Positions 1 to 5,372 of a stretch of 8,238 nt of DNA are shown here, piece after piece. The notes beneath the pieces are model-generated. The model did not search any database. It had not been told where the DNA came from and was given only the letters and a program-made list of their open reading frames with translations. This stretch comes from Methanosarcina sp. GTDB lineage: Archaea > Halobacteriota > Methanosarcinia > Methanosarcinales > Methanosarcinaceae. The stretch's first letter is position 1, and the number at the start of each line of letters is the position of its first letter. The position numbers were made by a program, and so were the translations under genes. The DNA is taken from contig DUIO01000313.1 in NCBI GenBank assembly GCA_013330315.1, positions 1 through 8,238 of the forward strand, written 5' to 3'.

Positions 1-1970
1 AACTGATGGCAGCCTGTGTTGCAGTTGCGGTTAACCCAAAAGACGAACGCTACAACCAGTACATTGGAAAAGAAATTACAGTCCCCATTTTCGGGCAGAA
101 AGTAACCCTCATTGCTGACGAAGCTGTCGAGCCCGAATTCGGTACGGGTGCTGTGATGATCTGTACTTTCGGCGACAAGCAGGACGTTCGCTGGTGGTTA
201 AAATACGGACTGCCCCTTGTAAAAGCAATTGACAAGCAGGGCAAGATGACAAAAGCCGCAGGCAAGTACGAAGGCATGAGCATCCCCGAGTGCAGGCAGG
301 CTGTCATTTCCGACTTAAAAGCCGCAGGTTTCCTCTATGACCAGAAATCCCTCGACCAGAATGTCGGACTCTGCTGGCGCTGTGACACTCCCATAGAAAT
401 CCTTTCCGAACCCCAGTGGTTCGTAAAAATCAATCATGAAGGCATTCTTAAGGCTGCAGATGAGATTAACTGGTACCCTGAATATATGAAGGTCAGGCTC
501 CAGAACTGGACAGGCACTATGGAATGGGACTGGTGCATTTCCAGGCAGAGGATCTTTGCAACCCCGATCCCTATCTGGTACTGCAAGAAGTGCGGCGAAG
601 TCATGATTGCCGAAGAGAGCTGGCTCCCGATCGACCCGAACGAAAACGTACCAAAGAAACCCTGTGCCTGCGGCTCAACAGAATTTGAACCGGAAACCGA
701 TGTCCTGGATACCTGGATGGACTCCTCGATTACTGCCCTGCATGTATCTGGCTGGGAAAGCGAGCATGACCTCCGCCTGCCTGCACAGATTCGTCCTCAG
801 GGCCATGATATCATAAGGACCTGGGCATTCTATACAATCCTCAGAAGTCTGGCACTCGAAGGAAAAAGACCCTGGGATTCTATAGTGATTAACGGAATGG
901 TTCTCGGACCGGACGGGCATAAGATGAGCAAGTCCCTTGGAAATGTCATATCTCCGGAAGAAGTGACCACACAGTACAGTGCCGACGCTTTCAGGCAGTG
1001 GGGCGCTGTTGGAGGTTCCACAGGCTCTGACGTAATGTTCCGCTGGAAAGATGTGGTTTCAGCCTCTCGTTTCCTGCAGAAAATGTGGAGCATTTACAGG
1101 TTTTCGATGTCTCACTTAAAGGACTTTGAACCTGCAGATGCCGAAAACTTCCCTCTGGAGTCCCTCTACACCATAGACAGGTGGCTCCTGAGCAAGCTTA
1201 ACAGGCTTGTGGAAACAACCACAAAGGAACTCGACGAATACCAGTTTGACTCCACTTTCAAAGCTATCCGCGGCTTTGCCTGGGAAGTCCTTGCAGATAA
1301 CTATCTCGAACTTGTGAAAGGCAGGCTTTACGGGGAAGATGCCGAAGGCAGAAAAGCAGCCCAGTATGTCCTTTATACGACAACTAGGACCCTCTCCCTT
1401 CTGCTTGCACCCTTCATACCTTTCTTCGCAGAAGAGATGTACTCAAGGTTCGATAGTGAAAGCGTGCATACTCGAGCCTGGCCAGTAGTTGATGAAAGCC
1501 TGGTAAGTGAAGAAGCCGAAGCTGCAGGCGAAATGATCAAAAATATTACTGGTGAAGTCCGCAGGTACAAGTCAGACCTTGGAATGGCTCTTAACTCTGC
1601 CCTGAAGAAAATAGAGATCTACAATGCAAAGATCGATACAGGAGACATTGCAGGAGCTACAAACTCTGAAGTTGAACCTATGGAAGGTGCTCCTTCATTT
1701 GAATACGTGCCTGTGGAAGTTAAACCCAATATGGGCCTTCTCGGACCGCGTTTCAGAAAAGATGCCGGCGCCATTGTAAAAGCCCTCCAGGCAGAAGACC
1801 CCGCTGCGGTAGAAGCTCAGGCAGCTTCAGGTAAAATAACCGTTACAGTAAATGGAGAAAAAATAGAACTGGAACCCGAAGCCGTTGAGATCAAGAAAGA
1901 AGTAATCTCCGGAGGCCGTGAGGTCGACGTTCTTGATGTAAGAGGCGCAGTGGTTGTAATTGTCAGGTGA
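1..1970 (+). CDS. valS: Valyl-tRNA synthetase, C-terminal part (5' end outside window)
   Basis: Attaches valine to tRNA-Val in the cytoplasm. The frame is open from the left edge (first whole codon at base 3), so the N-terminal part with the HIGH signature is missing; about 655 residues remain, against roughly 870 for archaeal ValRS as I recall. Visible elements in order are the end of the CP1 editing domain (FGTGAVMICTFGDKQDV, from about base 138), the class Ia catalytic segment WDWCISRQRIF, a zinc knuckle with CxxC at 582-593 and CxC at 663-671, DTWMDSS, and the KMSKS loop at 921-935. The anticodon-binding helical domain follows (RWLLSKLNRL, then the DNYLELVKGRLYG region), with a short archaeal-style C-terminal tail. 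The editing motif and WMDSS separate it from IleRS and LeuRS. The frame is uninterrupted to TGA at 1968-1970. It is convergent with the minus-strand genes that follow. Confidence 0.96.
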   Translation, partial: LMAACVAVAVNPKDERYNQYIGKEITVPIFGQKVTLIADEAVEPEFGTGAVMICTFGDKQDVRWWLKYGLPLVKAIDKQGKMTKAAGKYEGMSIPECRQAVISDLKAAGFLYDQKSLDQNVGLCWRCDTPIEILSEPQWFVKINHEGILKAADEINWYPEYMKVRLQNWTGTMEWDWCISRQRIFATPIPIWYCKKCGEVMIAEESWLPIDPNENVPKKPCACGSTEFEPETDVLDTWMDSSITALHVSGWESEHDLRLPAQIRPQGHDIIRTWAFYTILRSLALEGKRPWDSIVINGMVLGPDGHKMSKSLGNVISPEEVTTQYSADAFRQWGAVGGSTGSDVMFRWKDVVSASRFLQKMWSIYRFSMSHLKDFEPADAENFPLESLYTIDRWLLSKLNRLVETTTKELDEYQFDSTFKAIRGFAWEVLADNYLELVKGRLYGEDAEGRKAAQYVLYTTTRTLSLLLAPFIPFFAEEMYSRFDSESVHTRAWPVVDESLVSEEAEAAGEMIKNITGEVRRYKSDLGMALNSALKKIEIYNAKIDTGDIAGATNSEVEPMEGAPSFEYVPVEVKPNMGLLGPRFRKDAGAIVKALQAEDPAAVEAQAASGKITVTVNGEKIELEPEAVEIKKEVISGGREVDVLDVRGAVVVIVR

Positions 1971-2002
1971 GCCCGGTCTTACCTGACCATATTTTCTTTT
2001 TT
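1962..2002 (+). terminator. valS terminator: hairpin overlapping the stop codon plus T-run
   Basis: GTCAGGTGA (1962-1970) pairs with TTACCTGAC (1979-1987), giving a 9-bp stem with one G-U pair and an 8-base loop. It is followed by a T-rich run at 1992-2002 (TTTTC then six T). More T-runs follow at about 2031-2036 and 2040-2045, which fits archaeal termination at oligo-T tracts. The left arm includes the valS stop codon. The structure is seen directly; its function is inferred from position. Confidence 0.6.
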
Positions 2003-2300
2003 ATTGTCTGGTTTTACTTCTTTTTTCGTTCAAAACTTCTTTTTAAATGTTTGCCGGACAAATCGATATGAGTCTATAAAGCCAGTATAAGACCGTATGG
2101 GCGCTTATCTGCATGAATTAAAACAGCGAACTTACATTATCAGGAATAGTATTTCTTGATTGACATGTTTCTATCAGCATGCGTCGAGGGAAAAGAAAAA
2201 TCAAAAAATTCTCTCCTCTTTTGGTATCCCAATAAAAGATTGAGGGTAATCTAAGAAGAAATAATAAGAAAGGATTTCAATTGATCTGCAGGTCCAGCAA
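2003..2300. other. Non-coding intergenic DNA, no gene seen
   Basis: This stretch lies between the valS terminator and the 10-bp repeat array. Stop codons are frequent in all frames. The only small open frames are of about 20 codons and lack a convincing ribosome binding site. I see no tRNA-like cloverleaf, CRISPR or mobile-element end. It begins with further T-runs that may act as back-up termination sites for valS. Confidence 0.5.
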
Positions 2301-2380
2301 ATTTTCACTGAAAGTAACTGGGTTTAACTGGAATTAACTGGATTTAACTGGAATTAACTGGATTTAACTGGAATTAATAT
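2301..2380. repeat. 10-bp tandem repeat array (ACTG every 10 bp)
   Basis: ACTG recurs at exactly 10-bp spacing seven times, starting at 2307, 2317, 2327, 2337, 2347, 2357 and 2367. The best-conserved core, 2316-2375, is six copies of AACTGG followed by alternating ATTT and AATT (first copy GTTT), so the higher-order unit is 20 bp. The copies at 2301-2320 are degenerate and the array ends at AATAT. It lies 3' of both valS and the small membrane protein gene, so it is not an obvious promoter element for either. Confidence 0.85.
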
Positions 2381-2433
2381 CAGTTCTTCCTCGAGTTTAC
2401 TTTTACAGATTTTGAAATCCCCAGAAAATATTT

Positions 2434-2613
2434 TTAATTCGTTGTCGATGTTTTACCTCTTACAAGCATCAAAGAGAAAGAAAGGATCAAAAGAGCTGCA
2501 TAAAACATTACACTGGGGTCAAACCTGTTATACAGGGACAGCCATGTGTATACCAGCATTGACCCTGAAAACACTGCCAGAACTATAAGCCCTATATATT
2601 TTGCTTCTACCAT
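2434..2613 (-). CDS. Small hypothetical two-helix membrane protein (59 aa)
   Basis: I do not recognise the family. The protein is almost entirely hydrophobic: a first membrane segment at about residues 6-25 (YIGLIVLAVFSGSMLVYTWL), a short turn with NRFDPS, a second segment at about 34-51, and a polar tail RGKTSTTN. That makes a helical hairpin with both ends probably on the same side. An in-frame GTG lies at 2620-2622 (62 aa). I prefer ATG at 2611-2613 because the GTG is part of a Shine-Dalgarno-like GTGAT at 2618-2622, whose spacing matches the 5-nt spacing of the archaellum genes. It is separated from the archaellum operon by 273 bp of AT-rich DNA and is probably transcribed separately. Without homologues its reality rests on the ribosome binding site and the clear membrane-protein composition. 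Confidence 0.6.
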   Translation of the reverse strand: MVEAKYIGLIVLAVFSGSMLVYTWLSLYNRFDPSVMFYAALLILSFSLMLVRGKTSTTN

Positions 2614-2617
2614 TTTT

Positions 2618-2622
2618 ATCAC
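2618..2622 (-). promoter_or_regulatory. Ribosome binding site deciding the start of the 59-aa gene
   Basis: GTGAT on the minus strand is complementary to the archaeal 16S 3' end (SD consensus GGAGGTGATC). The A of GTGA lies 5 nt before ATG 2613, the same spacing seen for flaH, flaI and flaJ here. This argues that the in-frame GTG is not the start. Confidence 0.5.
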
Positions 2623-2657
2623 TCGCTTACTTTTTTGTTTATTTTTATTAATATTTT

Positions 2658-2696
2658 TTACAATTATTTTTCACAATTATTTATCACAATAATTTT
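2658..2696. repeat. Three 13-bp AT-rich tandem repeats upstream of the small gene
   Basis: Three adjacent copies: TTACAATTATTTT (2658-2670), TCACAATTATTTA (2671-2683) and TCACAATAATTTT (2684-2696). They lie 45-83 bp before the preferred start of the 59-aa gene, in the zone where an archaeal promoter (BRE/TATA) or operator would be expected. A regulatory role is inference from position only. Confidence 0.7.
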
Positions 2697-2714
2697 TCTC
2701 TTTTAGATTCTGAA

Positions 2715-2734
2715 TGTCAATTTTTGTCAATTTT
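2715..2734. repeat. Perfect 10-bp tandem duplication
   Basis: TGTCAATTTT occurs twice back to back (2715-2724 and 2725-2734). It sits between the repeats upstream of the small gene and the array 3' of the archaellum gene series. No function is assigned. Confidence 0.7.
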
Positions 2735-2753
2735 ATTTGCTATATTTTGTTGC

Positions 2754-2771
2754 AAATTCTATTGAGAATTT
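2754..2771. repeat. Small perfect inverted repeat (7-bp stem, 4-base loop)
   Basis: AAATTCT (2754-2760) and AGAATTT (2765-2771) flank the loop ATTG. A looser pair, ATTTGC (2735-2740) and GCAAAT (2752-2757), overlaps its left arm, so two alternative hairpins are possible. It is downstream of the archaellum gene series on the minus strand, but no T-run follows directly, so calling it a terminator would be weak. It could also be a dyad binding site. Confidence 0.45.
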
Positions 2772-2811
2772 CACTGCTATAATCCGTTATCATAATCTAT
2801 TTAATATTCAG

Positions 2812-2886
2812 AATAAACCAGACCAATAAATTTGACCGATAAACCAGACCGATAAACAGAACAATAAACCAGACCAATAAATGGGG
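2812..2886. repeat. 13-bp tandem repeat array directly after the last archaellum-series gene
   Basis: Consecutive units are AATAAACCAGACC (2812), AATAAATTTGACC (2825), GATAAACCAGACC (2838), a 12-bp variant GATAAACAGAAC (2851), AATAAACCAGACC (2863) and a degenerate AATAAATGGGG (2876-2886). On the minus (sense) strand the unit reads GGTCTGGTTTATT, pyrimidine-rich with T-runs. The array abuts the stop codon of the 280-residue gene (2887-2889), so it would form the start of that 3' UTR. Transcript termination or a protein binding site are both possible. Confidence 0.85.
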
Positions 2887-3729
2887 TCAGTTATGTTGGC
2901 CTGCAAGCTGTCTGTATTTTTTCATATATTTAAGAATGCCTTCAAGGTCGGATTTCATCGATTTCAGGTCCAGGTCTTCCCCCTGCATACGGTCCATGAA
3001 ATTGATTTTTTTCTCATGATTAATTACGATTTCTTTCTTTAGAGAATCTAACAGGTTGTCGCTGTCTTCTCCAAACTTAATTTCTGCAGAGTTTTCGTTA
3101 AATGAAAAATTAGCTTCGGCAGGTTCACTGTCCAGACTTTCAACTTTAATTGTAAATTCACTTCCATCGAATTTCAGGTCATTCTCGAATGATTCATCCA
3201 TTTCTAAAGACATCTCGCCAAATGGCGGTTCTGCAGCCTTAACTTCAGGGACATTGCCTTCAAAATTGCTTGCAATAGACATTTTAGTTAGAAGGTCGTC
3301 ATCAAAATCCATTTCATCTTTTTTGGATTCGCCCACTTTATCGAGACTGTTAACCCTGTAGCTTACATTGAACTTCGGATCTGTATTTTCGTGATCGTAT
3401 AACGAGATGGATTCTTCTCTATCATGGTTATTTCTTCGGCGTAAGGGAGATGAAATGGATGTAATTTTATTGCGGAAATTAAAGGAAAGCTTCTGGAGAA
3501 TATTTTTTATATTCAGAAGTTTTGCTTCCGCTTTTTTAAGGAAATTTTTGCTGGAATTGCTCCGGGTCAGGCCCGGAAATAACTCAGATTCTTTAAGATG
3601 AGGCGAGTTTCTACCTTTGCTTTTATGTTTATCGTACAGAGTTGCCGTTCCCATTACAGCCAGAGTTACAAAAATACCTATGAAAATCGTAAAGTTTGAT
3701 TTGTATATGGCTATTAAATCCATATTCAT
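2887..3729 (-). CDS. Unrecognised single-pass membrane protein at the end of the archaellum gene series (280 aa)
   Basis: I do not recognise a family. Residues about 12-31 form one hydrophobic helix (FTIFIGIFVTLAVMGTATLY) followed by DKHKSKGR, which predicts a short outside N-terminus and a cytoplasmic remainder. Residues 33-100 are basic, including a predicted helix at 61-80 and RRR at 97-99. Residues 137-225 are strongly acidic and low in complexity (EMDFDDDLL, EMDESFENDLKFDGSEF). Residues about 225-275 look helical again (LDSLKKEIV, DLEGILKYMKKYRQL). ATG 3729 overlaps the flaJ stop as ATGA, so translation is probably coupled. AGGAGG at 3733-3738 is only 3 nt from this ATG but 9 nt from an in-frame ATG at 3723, so the protein may be 278 aa. 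Position suggests an archaellum accessory or scaffold protein. The shape (N-terminal TM plus long cytoplasmic part) recalls crenarchaeal ArlX, but I see no sequence similarity. Confidence 0.85.
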   Translation of the reverse strand: MNMDLIAIYKSNFTIFIGIFVTLAVMGTATLYDKHKSKGRNSPHLKESELFPGLTRSNSSKNFLKKAEAKLLNIKNILQKLSFNFRNKITSISSPLRRRNNHDREESISLYDHENTDPKFNVSYRVNSLDKVGESKKDEMDFDDDLLTKMSIASNFEGNVPEVKAAEPPFGEMSLEMDESFENDLKFDGSEFTIKVESLDSEPAEANFSFNENSAEIKFGEDSDNLLDSLKKEIVINHEKKINFMDRMQGEDLDLKSMKSDLEGILKYMKKYRQLAGQHN

Positions 3730-5360
3730 ATGCCTCCTGCGAGACTATCAAGTACACCGTCAAATGAAAATGCCATTTCCACCAGTGGAGGGACTATAAT
3801 CATCAGAATTCCTGAAAGGATAAACATGAACATACCGTAGTAGAGTCCCAGGTACATTGGTCCCCCTTTCACAGCAACGATTGCAAGTACATTGGCGATT
3901 GTCAGAATGATGGACACTATCACAACAAATTGTCCCAGCAGTTCAAGAGGGACACCTCCGAATATGCCCATATTCATACCGCCCAAACCGCCCGGTATGC
4001 CTTCAAGGTCAGACCCATTTATCTCAAACTGGGTAAAAAGGGAGTTTATAATGGTTGAAAAGATGGTGAGGATCTGACCGATGAAAAGAAGAAGGCCAAC
4101 CATTGATACATGAAGAGGTATGACGAGACTTGAAAATCCTCTTGCTATACGTTCCCTTTTCATTCTCAAAAGGACCAGTTCCAGGCTGGATGAGCTCACA
4201 AGCTCGCCCACTACTTCCGCATTACCCCCGAAATTAACAGCGTCTACAAAAACGCTTGTCAATTTGTAGATCAGATAGCTGCCCGTCTCCCCTACAAACC
4301 TCCCCCAGCAAAGTGCAGGGTCAAGCCCGGAAGCCAGTTTCTTATAGAGTTCCTGGCTCATATCTTTTAGCTCTCCAAGGTTCTTGGGGTCGATTTTTAT
4401 AAGGGCTTTTGGAACTGTCAGACCCGAACCGCTTATAATGGACCCGAGGCTTCTTATGAAAGTCGTATAGCTTTCATCCCTTTTGTTGACTTTCTCGATA
4501 TCCCTATTTGCCGCAAGCCCGACAGGAAGCATGATAATACCTGCAAGAACCATTCCGACTCCTTTGATATCAATAAAAAAATTAGCAGCTAAACCTGTAA
4601 AAGCTGGCAGAATAGTAAGCACTATAACAGAAACAACTGCCAGAAAAATCGTAAGTGGGGCCCATTTATGGATGTATATTTGCTCTTTTGATTTTATGCT
4701 TAAACTGTGGACTTTAGTATCTTTAGGAGAGCATCTAAAAAGCAAGCCTACTCCGAAAAAAGCCATAAAAAATATAATAAACATTGTAGAATAAAGCGTA
4801 TCTGCAGGGTCACCAATATTGTATAAAATTACTGAAAGCAATATGATTATAGCTACAAGGGATGTGGAAACAAGCAGTGCTGTGTATGCGTTTGACCATT
4901 CTTTAGTGGTCTCAAGATCCCTTTCGAACTCATCTTTCCTTTTAGTTTTGAATAATCTCCATTCTTTGGTCAGGAATTCACTGTCAGGTTCTCCTGCTGC
5001 TATAGCATTCGACAACCTGTTAAGAAGTTCCCTCATCCTGTCATGCTTTACCTTTGTGGATATGAGTTCACAGGCATTGGCGTAATCATAATGCCAGTGC
5101 TGAGCCAGTTCCCTGATCAGGTTAAAATATTTGCTCGGGCAATACTCCTTCTTATCAGATATGCTTGAGAAGATCTTGTCTCTTGTTAGATTGGCAGTTG
5201 AAATCGACGCCATATAAGTAAGGGAAAAAAGCATATCATTACTCATATAGAGTTCTTTCTGGTAGTCTCTGAACTTACGAGAGAGATGGTCTGAAATGGA
5301 TTCTGAACCGGACATATCAGGCTTTTTACTGAAAACGTTTTTTATTTCATAGATACCCAT
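3726..5360 (-). CDS. flaJ: Archaellum membrane platform protein ArlJ (FlaJ)
   Basis: Core membrane component of the archaellum, on which the ArlI ATPase acts during assembly and rotation; related to TadC and other T2SS-F proteins. At 544 aa it is about full family length. A soluble N-terminal region (1-155) precedes membrane helices at about 159-181, 190-209, 231-255 and 265-285. A large cytoplasmic domain (286-409) contains the T2SSF-type segment RSLGSIISGSGLTVPKAL, LDPALCWGRF and the region SVFVDAVNFGGNAEVVGEL. Three more helices follow at about 410-437, 474-497 and 504-528. Charged regions between the helix pairs fit cytoplasmic contact with ArlI. A glycine and methionine-rich loop lies at about 455-469. 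ATG 5360 has GGTGG (5366-5370) at 5 nt and follows the flaI stop by 12 bp. The stop TGA overlaps the ATG of the next gene. Confidence 0.95.
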   Translation of the reverse strand: MGIYEIKNVFSKKPDMSGSESISDHLSRKFRDYQKELYMSNDMLFSLTYMASISTANLTRDKIFSSISDKKEYCPSKYFNLIRELAQHWHYDYANACELISTKVKHDRMRELLNRLSNAIAAGEPDSEFLTKEWRLFKTKRKDEFERDLETTKEWSNAYTALLVSTSLVAIIILLSVILYNIGDPADTLYSTMFIIFFMAFFGVGLLFRCSPKDTKVHSLSIKSKEQIYIHKWAPLTIFLAVVSVIVLTILPAFTGLAANFFIDIKGVGMVLAGIIMLPVGLAANRDIEKVNKRDESYTTFIRSLGSIISGSGLTVPKALIKIDPKNLGELKDMSQELYKKLASGLDPALCWGRFVGETGSYLIYKLTSVFVDAVNFGGNAEVVGELVSSSSLELVLLRMKRERIARGFSSLVIPLHVSMVGLLLFIGQILTIFSTIINSLFTQFEINGSDLEGIPGGLGGMNMGIFGGVPLELLGQFVVIVSIILTIANVLAIVAVKGGPMYLGLYYGMFMFILSGILMIIVPPLVEMAFSFDGVLDSLAGGI

Positions 5361-5365
5361 CTAAA

Positions 5366-5370
5366 CCACC
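5366..5370 (-). promoter_or_regulatory. flaJ ribosome binding site
   Basis: GGTGG lies 5 nt before ATG 5360, within the 12-bp flaI-flaJ gap, and fixes the flaJ start. Confidence 0.75.
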
Positions 5371-5372
5371 AA

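Noticed and set aside
2097..2159. 20-codon plus-strand frame MGAYLHELKQ... in the valS downstream region, as a possible gene remnant
   Set aside because: No ribosome binding site, very short, ends in adjacent stops, and I cannot match it to a known protein.
2301..2380. Replication origin or CRISPR from the repeated AACTGG units
   Set aside because: No origin recognition boxes, no cdc6/orc1 gene nearby, no spacers; it is a plain tandem repeat.
2754..2771. Archaellum operon terminator at the 7-bp inverted repeat
   Set aside because: On the minus strand no T-run follows the hairpin; the T-rich 13-bp array nearer the stop is the better candidate.
2812..2886. CRISPR array
   Set aside because: The units are only 12-13 bp and directly adjacent with no unique spacers, and no cas gene is present.
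3056..3361. 101-aa plus-strand frame rich in Ser and Leu opposite the post-flaJ gene
   Set aside because: It is the complement of an acidic low-complexity coding region; no ribosome binding site and no membrane or domain pattern.
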